Assembly: GCA_903825765.1 (NCBI GenBank)
Contig: CAIKBU010000065.1
Span: 1-32,301, forward strand
Origin: an uncultured Actinomycetes bacterium
GTDB lineage: Bacteria > Actinomycetota > Acidimicrobiia > Acidimicrobiales > RAAP-2
Reading direction: 5' to 3'
DNA: 32,301 bases
Numbering within the stretch: position 1 is the stretch's first letter; each line of letters begins with the position of its first letter. Under the pieces are notes generated by a model, which was not told where the DNA came from, did no database searches, and was given only the letters and a program-made list of their open reading frames with translations. Shown in pieces: positions 1 through 7,199 of the stretch. The position numbers were made by a program, and so were the translations under genes.

Positions 1-682
1 CGAGTGCGCGTCCTAGGTTGCCCGGCAGCATCAGGTCGAAGACCCGAAGCGGCAAGTTGTTGTCTTTACAGAACGTTATCGCCGTCATATCCATGACGCG
101 AAGGTCCTTGGCGATGACTTCATCAAAGGTAACTTCGTCGTACTTGACGGCATTGGAATTTTTCCGCGGGTCGGAGTCGTAGACACCGTCCACGCCACCG
201 TGGGTGCCCTTGAGGACGATATCCGCCTCAATTTCGGCGGCCCGCTGGGCGGCCGGCGTGTCGGTGGTGAAGTAGGGGTTTCCCATGCCCGCCGCAAAGA
301 TAACGACGCGACTCTTTTCGAGGTGGCGCACGGCACGACGGCGAATGTAGGGTTCGGCCACTTGATCCATGTTGATAGCCGACATCACGCGGGTCTGGCG
401 ACCGTGCGCTTCAATGGCGTCTTGCAGCGCCAAGGCATTAATGACCGTGCCGAGCATGCCCATAAGGTCAGAACTCGCTCGGTTCATACCAGCCATGGCA
501 CCGGTGGCGCCACGCCAGATGTTGCCACCGCCGACCACCACCGCCAATTCGAGACCGCCGCGCTCAACAGCGCTGGCGATCTCCCTGGCGAGATAGTCGA
601 CCGTGCTCGCATCGATGGTCTGGTCACTCGCCGACGAGGCCAACGCCTCGCCGGAGAGCTTGAGAACCATACGACGCGCCAA
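1..682 (-). CDS. pyrH: UMP kinase (uridylate kinase), 3' end cut by window edge
   Basis: Cytosolic UMP kinase phosphorylates UMP to UDP with ATP, an essential step of pyrimidine nucleotide supply. The visible 227 codons carry the amino acid kinase fold signatures: KLSGEAL near residues 8-14 and the glycine loop GGGNIWRG near 51-58. Both are typical of bacterial PyrH, which is usually 235-245 aa, so roughly 10-20 residues are missing off the left edge. I chose a TTG start at 682, one base after the tsf stop, because it gives the family's usual ARRxVLKLSGE N-terminus. The ATG at 670 is the alternative and would remove four residues. Neither has a clear Shine-Dalgarno, which suggests translation coupled to tsf. 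It is the last visible gene of rpsB-tsf-pyrH, a conserved order usually followed by frr. Confidence 0.93.
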   Translation of the reverse strand, partial: MARRMVLKLSGEALASSASDQTIDASTVDYLAREIASAVERGGLELAVVVGGGNIWRGATGAMAGMNRASSDLMGMLGTVINALALQDAIEAHGRQTRVMSAINMDQVAEPYIRRRAVRHLEKSRVVIFAAGMGNPYFTTDTPAAQRAAEIEADIVLKGTHGGVDGVYDSDPRKNSNAVKYDEVTFDEVIAKDLRVMDMTAITFCKDNNLPLRVFDLMLPGNLGRAL

Positions 683-683
683 C

Positions 684-1475
684 TTACTGACCAATCACAA
701 CTTGGGCGTAGGCGGTGATACTGGCCGCACCCAGGAAGTCCTTGACCGACTGCTTCTCGTCCTTGACGTAGGGCTGCTCGTTCAAGACGCGCTCCTTGAA
801 CCAACCATTGAGGCGACCCTCGATGATCTTGGGCAGCGCCGCTTCGGGCTTGCCCTCGTTGAGCGAAATCTCGGTGACGGTCTGACGCTCAGCCTCAACT
901 TCGGCGGCGGGCACGTCGTCGCGGTTCAAGAAGTTGGGCTTGGCGAAGGCAATGTGCACGGCGATGTCGTGCGCGACCTCTTCGGTGCCGTTCTTCACCA
1001 CGACGGCCACGGCGTTGACGCCACGACCCGACTGCTGGTGGATGTAGGTGTCGACGACTTCGCCCTCACCGGCTTCGAGACGGTAGACGCGACCGATGGA
1101 GATGTTCTCCTTCAGCGTGGTCAACATGGTCTCGAGCTGCTCCTGGAACTGCGAAACGGCCTCGGGGCCTTCGGCACAGACGCGGGCGGCGATGTCGTCC
1201 ACCATCGTGGTGAACTGCTCGGACTTGGCAACAAAGTCAGTCTCACAGCGCATTTCGACGATGGCGGCCACGTTTCCGTTGCGCACCACGGCCACGGCGC
1301 CTTCGCCGGCTTCACGCTCAGCGCGCTTGGCGGCGGAGGCGAGACCCTGCACGCGCAACCACTGGGTCGCGGCGTCCATATCACCGTTATTTGCTTCGAG
1401 GGCCTTCTTCGCGTCCATCATGCCAACACCAGTGGCCTGGCGCAACGTCATTACGTCCTTCGCGGTGATAGTCAC
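684..1475 (-). CDS. tsf: translation elongation factor Ts
   Basis: EF-Ts is the nucleotide exchange factor that regenerates EF-Tu-GTP from EF-Tu-GDP in the cytoplasm. The 263-aa product starts with the UBA-like N-terminal domain (LRQATGVGMMDAKKAL, residues 11-26). It carries the EF-Tu-contacting TDFVA motif at residues 79-83, inside ETDFVAKSEQF, followed by the dimerisation-type core. The length fits actinobacterial EF-Ts. The start is a GTG at 1475, chosen because AAGGAG lies 7 nt upstream. It follows rpsB by 45 nt without an evident terminator, so the two are probably cotranscribed, and it abuts pyrH. Confidence 0.97.
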   Translation of the reverse strand: MTITAKDVMTLRQATGVGMMDAKKALEANNGDMDAATQWLRVQGLASAAKRAEREAGEGAVAVVRNGNVAAIVEMRCETDFVAKSEQFTTMVDDIAARVCAEGPEAVSQFQEQLETMLTTLKENISIGRVYRLEAGEGEVVDTYIHQQSGRGVNAVAVVVKNGTEEVAHDIAVHIAFAKPNFLNRDDVPAAEVEAERQTVTEISLNEGKPEAALPKIIEGRLNGWFKERVLNEQPYVKDEKQSVKDFLGAASITAYAQVVIGQ

Positions 1476-1520
1476 CTTGATTCTCCTTCTTCGTGTGGGG
1501 GTAGTAGTTGGGTACAGCGA

Positions 1521-2240
1521 TTAGGCGGAAACAGCGGCCTTGGACGGACGGTTCTGGCGAATGAAGCGGCCTTCGGTCACGGCGTCGGCGATCAAACGGC
1601 TGAGCAGCGCCACCGAACGGATGGCGTCGTCGTTGCCGGGGATGACGTAGTCAATAACGTCAGGGTCACAGTTGGTGTCGACGACCGCAACAACCGGAAG
1701 ACCCAACTTGCGAGCCTCGGTCACCGCAATGTGCTCCTTCTTGGTGTCCACGACGAAAATCGCGTCGGGCACACGGTCAAGGTTGGCGATACCGCTCAAG
1801 TTACGGTCGAGCTTTTCGAGTTCGCGGGAGTGGCGAAGGGCTTCGCGCTTGGGCATGCCTTCGAAGTCACCGTTGGCCTGCATGATGCGCAACTCCTTCA
1901 TGCGCTTGACGCGGCCAGCGACGGTCGAGAAGTTGGTCAACATGCCACCCAACCAGCGCTGGTTGACGAAGGGCATGCCGCAAGCCTCGGCGTAGTCCTG
2001 CACGACACCCTGCGTCTGCTTCTTGGTGCTGACGAAGAGAATGATGCCGTCGTTGGCGGCGAGGTCGCGGACGTAGGTGTAGCCCGCCTCAATGCCGGCG
2101 AGGGTCTTGCGAAGGTCGACGAGGTAGATGCCATTGCGCTCACCGAGGATGAAGCGGCGCATCTTGGGGTTCCAACGACGGGTCTGGTGACCGAAGTGCA
2201 CGCTGGAGTCGAGCAGTTCCTGCAGGGTAACAAGTGCCAT
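1521..2240 (-). CDS. rpsB: 30S ribosomal protein S2
   Basis: S2 is a late-assembling protein of the small ribosomal subunit that helps recruit S1 or the mRNA. The 239-aa product begins [19 protein letters not shown] and contains the conserved RRWNPKM and [18 protein letters not shown] segments. The later [21 protein letters not shown] stretch is also typical of S2. I start it at the ATG at 2240. The frame is open 21 codons further upstream, but those residues do not resemble S2, and an AAAAGGAA Shine-Dalgarno sits upstream of this ATG. It is the first gene of rpsB-tsf-pyrH. The preceding 148 nt probably hold its promoter and leader. Confidence 0.97.
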   Translation of the reverse strand: MALVTLQELLDSSVHFGHQTRRWNPKMRRFILGERNGIYLVDLRKTLAGIEAGYTYVRDLAANDGIILFVSTKKQTQGVVQDYAEACGMPFVNQRWLGGMLTNFSTVAGRVKRMKELRIMQANGDFEGMPKREALRHSRELEKLDRNLSGIANLDRVPDAIFVVDTKKEHIAVTEARKLGLPVVAVVDTNCDPDVIDYVIPGNDDAIRSVALLSRLIADAVTEGRFIRQNRPSKAAVSA

Positions 2241-2388
2241 AAAAATACATTCCTTTTCTGTGCGGTTACGAGCCCCGTCGCGCACCGTTTCCGGCGACCG
2301 CACTAAACGACGTGGCGTGTCTTACTCCCCCACCGTGGGCGAGCCCCTCCAGTGTAGTTGATTCGCCCCCTCGAAGGGGCGCCGCCCC
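2241..2388 (-). promoter_or_regulatory. rpsB upstream region: candidate promoter, leader and GC-rich hairpin
   Basis: This 148-nt gap separates the xerC stop from the rpsB ATG on the minus strand. A 6-bp GC hairpin (arms 2364-2369 and 2376-2381) lies directly after xerC, with a competing hairpin reaching into 2384-2389. Neither has a clean U-tract, so this is at most a weak terminator or attenuator. A TACACT -10-like box (plus coordinates 2351-2356) would give an rpsB leader of about 100 nt. S2 leaders are autoregulated in other bacteria, but I see no feature here that proves it. Confidence 0.35.
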
Positions 2389-3288
2389 TCATCCTCGGGG
2401 GTGCGTGGAGCGGTGTATTGCCTGTAATCGAGCTTTTGAGACATGGGTGTAGAGCTGGGTCGTGGTCAAACTTTCGTGCCCCAGCAACTCTTGGACGATG
2501 CGTAAATCGGCTCCGCCTTCGAGAAGGTGCGTCGCAAACGTGTGTCGTAGGGCGTGGGGATGCAGGTGAGCTGGCCCGAGGCGGGTGTCGAGAATCCGTC
2601 GCACATCGCGAGGTCCGAGTGGCATTCCTCGCCGGTTGAAGAACAACACGTCCGTCGGCGACGTCGATGTCATGCACTGCGCCCGTGCTTCGTCACGCCA
2701 CCGTTGCACGGCTCTCTGGCCGGTCTCGTGGAGAGGAACGACGCGCTCCTTGTTTCCCTTACCCCGCACTCGTAACAGTCCCGACCCCCACTGCACGCTG
2801 TCGAGGGTCAATCCACAGAGTTCACTCACTCGCAGGCCGGCGCCGTAGAGCACCTCACAGACGGCTCGATCACGGAGCGCCCAGCGGTCATCACCCCAGT
2901 CGGCGTCCAACAGCGCATCCAACTGCTCACGAGTCGCCACCGTCGGTAGGGCGGATGCGGCGCCAGGGGCCGAAAGACGAGTCGAGGGATCGACGCGCAC
3001 GTGATCACGCTCCACCATCCACTTGAAGTAACTCCGCAGTGACGCGCGACGACGCGCCAGCGAGGCTCGCTCGTCGCCCCGGGCGTGCATAAAGGCCATA
3101 TATGACCGCAGTACGCGTTGCGAGAGGTCAGTTGGTGTCGTGACACCCTGCTCGATTGCCCACGACATGAAGGCATCGAGATCCGCCACGTACGCCCGCT
3201 GCGTCTCGAGCGAGCGCGCCATTGATGCGAGGGTCATCTCGTACCCAGCCCGCTCCCACGGATCGTGACTCGACGTGTCGTCGTCCAT
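2389..3288 (-). CDS. xerC: tyrosine recombinase XerC/XerD family
   Basis: This site-specific recombinase resolves chromosome dimers at dif, normally as one of a XerC/XerD pair acting with FtsK. The 299-aa length matches the family. Residues 14-93 form the SAM-like core-binding domain and about 110-299 the catalytic domain. All active-site residues are visible: R153 (GLRVSEL), K177 (RGKGNK), H245 and R248 (HALRHTFATHL), H271 (LLGHESL) and nucleophile Y280 (QLYTHV). The position just upstream of rpsB matches the actinobacterial xerC-rpsB neighbourhood, which is why I prefer xerC over xerD; sequence alone does not separate them well. A TAGGGT box 6 nt before the ATG suggests a leaderless transcript. 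Confidence 0.9.
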   Translation of the reverse strand: MDDDTSSHDPWERAGYEMTLASMARSLETQRAYVADLDAFMSWAIEQGVTTPTDLSQRVLRSYMAFMHARGDERASLARRRASLRSYFKWMVERDHVRVDPSTRLSAPGAASALPTVATREQLDALLDADWGDDRWALRDRAVCEVLYGAGLRVSELCGLTLDSVQWGSGLLRVRGKGNKERVVPLHETGQRAVQRWRDEARAQCMTSTSPTDVLFFNRRGMPLGPRDVRRILDTRLGPAHLHPHALRHTFATHLLEGGADLRIVQELLGHESLTTTQLYTHVSKARLQAIHRSTHPRG

Positions 3289-3294
3289 GGTTCT

Positions 3295-3300
3295 ACCCTA
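3295..3300 (-). promoter_or_regulatory. candidate -10 box of xerC
   Basis: On the minus strand TAGGGT ends 6 nt before the xerC ATG (3288), fitting the actinobacterial TANNNT -10. Transcription would start on or next to the start codon, and no Shine-Dalgarno is present. No clear -35 is seen. Confidence 0.4.
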
Positions 3301-3335
3301 GGGCCTTCTGGTGAAGCGACCGTGGTGAACGTGAG

Positions 3336-3352
3336 TAATCTGGGCGTGGAGG
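3336..3352 (+). promoter_or_regulatory. candidate -10 (TAATCT) and strong RBS of the regulator operon
   Basis: TAATCT at 3336-3341 fits a -10 hexamer. A GGAGG Shine-Dalgarno at 3348-3352 stands 6 nt before the GTG at 3359 and fixes that start. No convincing -35 is visible. Confidence 0.4.
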
Positions 3353-3358
3353 TGGCGC

Positions 3359-4033
3359 GTGTCACGTATTTTGATCGTTGAAGATGATGACCACATCCGC
3401 AGTTCTCTTCGCCTCTTGTTCGAAGCCGACGGTCACGTCGTCGACGAAGCCCCAAACGGTGACGTCGCCCTCGAGGCAGCCCGGCGCATGCAGCCGGACG
3501 TCGCTCTCGTTGACGTCATGTTGCCGACAATTTCTGGTTTCGAAACCTGTGCCAAGTTACGCGAACTCGGCGATATGCCCATTGTGATTGTCTCGGCGCG
3601 CGACGACACCGCTGACGTCATCACCGGACTTGAGTCGGGCGCCGACGACTACGTAACCAAGCCCTTTAATCCCGACGAGCTGCGTGCTCGTGTTCGAGCC
3701 CACCTGCGCCGTCGCCCTCAGAAGCACGCGCGGCCGTTCATGCTGGGCAACCTCAGTGTCGCCCCCGACGAGGGCACTGTTCGCCACGCCGACGGCTCGG
3801 AACTCCACCTGACCGCCACTGAATTTCGACTCCTGCTCGAATTGGCGAACACCGAGGGCAAGGTGCTCTCTCGAGAAGACCTTTTAGAAAAAGTGTGGGG
3901 CTACGACTACTTTGGCGACACCCGCCTCGTCGACGTACACACCCGACGGCTCCGCATGAAAATTGAGCCCGATCCGGCTAACCCCACGTACTTACTCACC
4001 GTGCGTGGTGCAGGGTACAAGTTGGTGCTGTAG
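3359..4033 (+). CDS. OmpR-family response regulator, MtrA-like
   Basis: This is a DNA-binding response regulator of 224 aa. The receiver domain (residues 3-115) has the acidic pair D9/D10, phospho-acceptor D52 (VDVMLP), the switch Ser near 79 and K101 in KPF. The C-terminal winged helix (about 125-223) has the OmpR-type VWGYDYFGDTRLVDVH and LTVRGAGYK motifs. Several stretches (GLESGADDY, KPFNPDELRARVRAHLRR, DTRLVDVH, NPTYLLTVRG) are very close to what I remember of mycobacterial MtrA, which controls cell division and wall genes. The GTG start is fixed by GGAGG 6 nt upstream. It overlaps the kinase gene by one base. Family assignment is firm; orthology to mtrA rests on similarity plus the downstream gene order. 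Confidence 0.92.
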   Translation: MSRILIVEDDDHIRSSLRLLFEADGHVVDEAPNGDVALEAARRMQPDVALVDVMLPTISGFETCAKLRELGDMPIVIVSARDDTADVITGLESGADDYVTKPFNPDELRARVRAHLRRRPQKHARPFMLGNLSVAPDEGTVRHADGSELHLTATEFRLLLELANTEGKVLSREDLLEKVWGYDYFGDTRLVDVHTRRLRMKIEPDPANPTYLLTVRGAGYKLVL

Positions 4034-5421
4034 TGCAGCGACGAAGTCTGCGGCTTCGCCTTATTTTGATTTTCGGGCTGGGCGCACTCCTGCTCACGGT
4101 GACGCTGTCATCGACCATCTACGTCGGTGTTCGCCAGGTGTTGCAGTCGCAACAAAAGGACACCGATGTGCGACAAGCCTTCGACACCGCCTCCATCATT
4201 CGCTCCACACTTTCGACGGCACCGCTCGCCCTCAATCAGCAAGTAGCTGCTATCGAAAAAGACTCCGGCTCGACAGTGGTGCTTCTCACCAACGGACAAG
4301 AACTTGGCCCGACGACGTCCTACCCGCCGTATCTCCTCACGAGTGATCTCACGACCCTCGTGAGCAAGAATGCTGTCGTCACCCAGGTCAAGGCCTCACA
4401 AGGCACTCCATGGTTCGTGGTGGGCATTCCAGTACCAGCCGTCGCGACGCAGGTCTACGAACTCTTCCCACTGACGCAAGTGTCGAATTCGCTCCGCAGC
4501 TTGATTCTCTTACTGATTGTGGCCAGTACCTTTGCGACCCTGTTGGGACTTGCCGGCGGCATCTTTCTCTCCTTTCGAACCGTGCGCCCACTTCGCCAAG
4601 TCGCAGAGGCTGCCGAGCGTATTCTCGAAGGGGACCTCAGTGCCCGTGTTTCGGCGCTTGGTGCTGGCCATGAAATCAATCAATTGAGTAGCACCTTCAA
4701 CGCCATGGTGCAGCAATTGTCGGACCGACTGGAGCGCGACGCCCGCTTCGCATCCGACGTCACCCACGAACTGCGCTCGCCCCTGACCGGCCTCGCAATG
4801 GCTGCCTCCATGCTCGAGCGCGAAAAGGATGTACTCTCCCCCGCCGGACAAGAAAGTCTCGGTATTGTCGTCGCCGACCTCGCCATTTTTCGCAATCTCG
4901 TCGAGGACCTCCTCGAAATGGCTCGTATTGACGCCGGCGCGGCGGACTACACCCTCGAGGACGTTCGTGCCGTTACCCTCCTCAAGCGCTGCATCACCGC
5001 ATCGACTCGTCGGCTCGCGAGCCACGAACCGCCCATGACTATCGCCGATGGTCTCGAAGGCGCCGTGATCACCGTCGACCGTCGGCGATTTGAACGTGTG
5101 GTCGCCAATCTTTTTGACAACGCCGCGAAGTACGCCAGTGGCGTCGCCCAGGTCACCATGTCTCGTGACAACAACACCTTCGTCATCGATATTGACGACC
5201 ACGGTAAGGGCGTTGCGCCGGATCAGCGTGAGGCCATCTTCGAACGTTTCTATCGTGGCTCGGCGGCCCACGACCGCGGGTCAGTCAAGGGAACGGGGAT
5301 CGGTCTCGCCCTGGTTCGCGAGCACCTGAGTGCCATCGGCGGTACGGTGGCGGTCGTTGACAGCCCCACCGTGGGGGCGAGGTTTCGCATCACCCTGCCG
5401 ATTCGTGAGGAGTCCGCGTGA
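4033..5421 (+). CDS. HAMP-domain sensor histidine kinase, MtrB-like
   Basis: This membrane histidine kinase is the cognate partner of the preceding regulator; its GTG overlaps that gene's stop by one base. The 462-aa protein has a transmembrane helix at about 9-31, an extracytoplasmic sensor of about 120 residues without a recognisable fold, and a second helix at about 153-181. A HAMP linker spans about 182-234. HisKA carries the phospho-acceptor H245 in SDVTHELRSP. The HATPase domain has the N-box (N359, N363), G1 (DDHGKGV, about 388-394), the F-box ERFYRG and G2 (GTGIGLAL, about 420-427). All catalytic motifs are intact. The signal is unknown; the mtrAB-like context suggests envelope or division cues. 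Confidence 0.92.
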   Translation: MQRRSLRLRLILIFGLGALLLTVTLSSTIYVGVRQVLQSQQKDTDVRQAFDTASIIRSTLSTAPLALNQQVAAIEKDSGSTVVLLTNGQELGPTTSYPPYLLTSDLTTLVSKNAVVTQVKASQGTPWFVVGIPVPAVATQVYELFPLTQVSNSLRSLILLLIVASTFATLLGLAGGIFLSFRTVRPLRQVAEAAERILEGDLSARVSALGAGHEINQLSSTFNAMVQQLSDRLERDARFASDVTHELRSPLTGLAMAASMLEREKDVLSPAGQESLGIVVADLAIFRNLVEDLLEMARIDAGAADYTLEDVRAVTLLKRCITASTRRLASHEPPMTIADGLEGAVITVDRRRFERVVANLFDNAAKYASGVAQVTMSRDNNTFVIDIDDHGKGVAPDQREAIFERFYRGSAAHDRGSVKGTGIGLALVREHLSAIGGTVAVVDSPTVGARFRITLPIREESA

Positions 5422-5993
5422 ACTGGTCTCGCTTAACCGCCCTCGCGACCTGTGCCCTGTTGCTGAGTGGGTGCACGGTCGTCAAAACTACTGCGCATCC
5501 CGTGGCCATCGCGCCAAGCACGGTGCCCTTTGGCCTCCTCGACCCCACCATCCCATTCACGAATCAACTTAAAGTGACGTTCGCCGAGCGGTCCATCTAC
5601 TTCGTCAACGCCCAAGGACGGCTCGTCGCACTCCGCCGACTCCTCCCAACACCACACACCCTCAATGAGATCCTCAACGTCATGGCCGCCGGCCCCACTT
5701 CGGCCGAAGCCTCAGACGGCATTGGTACCTACGTTCCCACCGTGGTGCACATAAACCAGGCCACACTCCACAATGGCGTGGGGTACGTTGACCTGTCACC
5801 CGTGTTCTTGGCCCTCTCGCCGGTCGGCCAGCAGCGCGCCACCGCGCAGATCGTCTTGACCGCGCAAGCCGCTGGGGCCACCAAAGGGGTGCGGATCACC
5901 GTCGCGCAGCAGCCCTACCTCGCGGGGCTCCCAAATAGACGCCAAGTCAGCGTGGTCACGCCCGCGGACGTGCGTTACCTGCTCCAGCGTTAG
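5418..5993 (+). CDS. GerMN-domain lipoprotein, LpqB-like but short
   Basis: This is a predicted lipoprotein of 191 aa. It has a short positive N-terminus, a hydrophobic stretch and the lipobox LSGC with the acylated Cys at residue 19. The rest looks like one GerMN domain: an NQLKVTFAERSIYFV strand, an LNEILNVMAAGPTSAE helix, and a GVGYVDLSPVF segment followed by QIVLTAQAAGATKGVRITV. LpqB, encoded after mtrA-mtrB in many actinobacteria, has GerMN followed by a large propeller-like part and is about three times longer. Here only the GerMN part exists and the gene ends cleanly. The GTG overlaps the kinase stop by 4 nt, so expression is coupled. By analogy it may modulate the kinase at the membrane; this is inference. 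Confidence 0.82.
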   Translation: MNWSRLTALATCALLLSGCTVVKTTAHPVAIAPSTVPFGLLDPTIPFTNQLKVTFAERSIYFVNAQGRLVALRRLLPTPHTLNEILNVMAAGPTSAEASDGIGTYVPTVVHINQATLHNGVGYVDLSPVFLALSPVGQQRATAQIVLTAQAAGATKGVRITVAQQPYLAGLPNRRQVSVVTPADVRYLLQR

Positions 5994-6002
5994 CGCTGGA
6001 GC
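5981..6002. terminator. perfect 9-bp palindrome over two convergent stop codons
   Basis: Arms 5981-5989 and 5994-6002 are exact inverse complements around the tetraloop TTAG. The hairpin covers the stop codons of both the lipoprotein gene (plus) and rsfS (minus), so it also encodes the Gln-Arg ends of both proteins. No T-run follows on either strand, so it is a possible bidirectional transcription end or mRNA 3' stabiliser rather than a textbook terminator. Confidence 0.45.
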
Positions 6003-6376
6003 TGCGGTCGAAATGCCGGCGCGGCACTCCAGAGATGTTCGAGGTCGTAGTACTCACGCGCGGCATCGAGGAACACGTGGATGATGACGTCACCGTAGTC
6101 AATCGCCACCCATTCACCGGTGGTCAGCCCCTCGACCCGCGAGGGCTTGACGTCGAGACTGCGCTCGACCTGGTGCTCGATCTCGTCGGCGATAGCGCGG
6201 ACCTGACGATCGTTTCGCCCTGAGGTGACCACGATGGCGTCGAACGTCTCCTGCAGTCCACGCAGATCCAGGACTACCGTGTCGCCACCCAGCTTTTCGT
6301 CGGCGCCGAGAATCGCCGCGTCAAGGACTGCGGTGACGAAGAATGATTGTGGACTGCGGACATCGCCGCCCGACAT
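5990..6376 (-). CDS. rsfS: ribosomal silencing factor RsfS
   Basis: RsfS binds L14 on the 50S subunit and blocks joining to 30S, slowing translation in poor conditions. The 128-aa protein shows the DUF143/RsfS pattern: an N-terminal helix (AVLDAAILGADEKLGGDTVVLDL), DAIVVTSGRNDRQVRAIADEIE, then GEWVAIDYGDVIIHVFLDAAREYYDLEHLW at the C-terminus. All family hallmarks are present. It lies downstream of nadD, the usual bacterial pairing, here with a small membrane protein gene between them (11-nt gap). Its 3' end overlaps the convergent lipoprotein gene by 4 nt. Confidence 0.94.
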   Translation of the reverse strand: MSGGDVRSPQSFFVTAVLDAAILGADEKLGGDTVVLDLRGLQETFDAIVVTSGRNDRQVRAIADEIEHQVERSLDVKPSRVEGLTTGEWVAIDYGDVIIHVFLDAAREYYDLEHLWSAAPAFRPQLQR

Positions 6377-6387
6377 GGCGATCTCGC

Positions 6388-6564
6388 TCAGTGGCCCACT
6401 CCGAGCAGTACCACCACACCAACAAATGGCGTGGCGAGGGAAAGAATGCTCACCAATGTGGCTCGCTGACGGGAACGACGCACGTCACTGCGGTGGAGGG
6501 GCGCCGCTACCAGTGGCTGCCCCTGGGGCGCTGTTTCAGAGAGTTCAAACACACGAACGGCCAT
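6388..6564 (-). CDS. small hypothetical membrane protein (58 aa) between nadD and rsfS
   Basis: I do not recognise this family. The frame begins at an ATG at 6564 (MAVRVFELSE...), 11 nt after the nadD stop, and ends with TGA at 6388-6390, 11 nt before the rsfS ATG. It therefore fills the gap in an otherwise tight operon. Residues 1-35 are polar, with an arginine-rich stretch before the membrane (RSDVRRSRQR). Residues 36-57 form one strong hydrophobic segment (LVSILSLATPFVGVVVLLGVG) and the protein ends right after it, so it could be a tail-anchored or N-in single-pass protein. A TTG codon directly before the ATG is an alternative start. GGAG lies further upstream than usual. It is possibly a small operon protein, possibly a chance frame. 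Confidence 0.55.
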   Translation of the reverse strand: MAVRVFELSETAPQGQPLVAAPLHRSDVRRSRQRATLVSILSLATPFVGVVVLLGVGH

Positions 6565-6575
6565 CAATGAGTACT

Positions 6576-7145
6576 CTACTCCGCCAACTCATCCAACAAC
6601 GACACCACCGCCGCGGGCACGAGTCCATCGATCCCTTGGTTGTCCAACAGATGAGCCCGGACCTCTGACGATGACAAATCGACCGGCGCCATCGCGATTT
6701 CGTAACACAAGAAGCCATCGGGGAAGACCACGGGCGCACCGGGCCGGGGAAACACGCCCACCTTCACTAGGTCTCGCAATTCGTCCGCTTGATACCAACC
6801 CCCCAAGGTGAGGGCGACGTCAGCACCCACCAGCACATCGACACTCAAAGCGTCGAGCAGGAGCTCACGAACAGTATCGATGGTGTACGACGGGCCGGTT
6901 CGGAGAATCTCGATTTCCGAAACCGCAATCAGTGGCAGGTCGGCGAAGGCGGCGCGCGCCAGCGCCAGTCGCTCATCAGCGGCACGGATGAGTCGAAGGT
7001 CGGTCTTTTGATAGGGGTCACCGGCGACCGTGACCACGATCTGATCAAAGCGGTTGGTCGCCGCGGCGGCGCGCAGGACGGCGAGGTGCCCCACGTGAGG
7101 GGGGTCGAAAGTTCCTCCGAAGAGTCCAAGGCGAGGTCGAGCCAT
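6576..7145 (-). CDS. nadD: nicotinate-nucleotide adenylyltransferase
   Basis: NadD transfers AMP from ATP to nicotinate mononucleotide, giving deamido-NAD in cytosolic NAD synthesis. The 189-aa protein has the nucleotidyltransferase signature [14 protein letters not shown] (residues 7-20) with the HxGH-type motif HVGH. It also has the substrate segment [15 protein letters not shown] and the C-terminal SSSEVRAHL, equivalent to the family's ISST-x-x-R motif. The length is normal. The start ATG at 7145 is preceded at 6 nt by a TAGGGT -10-like box, suggesting a leaderless message. It heads a nadD-small ORF-rsfS operon and is divergent from aroG. Confidence 0.95.
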   Translation of the reverse strand: MARPRLGLFGGTFDPPHVGHLAVLRAAAATNRFDQIVVTVAGDPYQKTDLRLIRAADERLALARAAFADLPLIAVSEIEILRTGPSYTIDTVRELLLDALSVDVLVGADVALTLGGWYQADELRDLVKVGVFPRPGAPVVFPDGFLCYEIAMAPVDLSSSEVRAHLLDNQGIDGLVPAAVVSLLDELAE

Positions 7146-7199
7146 TGCCCCACCCTAGGGGGATTTTGTACGGCGGGACCTGACCACTACGCTTTCTGT
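7146..7199. promoter_or_regulatory. divergent nadD/aroG promoter region
   Basis: The 54-nt gap carries back-to-back -10-like boxes: TAGGGT for nadD (plus coordinates 7152-7157, minus strand) and TACGCT for aroG (7188-7193, plus strand). Each ends exactly 6 nt before its ATG. A weak TTGTAC at 7166-7171 could be a -35 for aroG with 16-nt spacing. Neither gene has a Shine-Dalgarno, consistent with leaderless transcripts. Confidence 0.5.

Noticed and set aside
603-2306. 567-codon open frame on the plus strand across tsf and rpsB
   Set aside because: It is antisense to two certain genes, with a His/Gly/Val/Asp-rich composition typical of mirror frames in high-GC DNA, and has no recognisable motif.
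2364-2389. Hairpins after xerC as an intrinsic terminator
   Set aside because: Stems are only 5-6 bp, compete with each other and lack a T-run; kept only as part of the rpsB upstream region.
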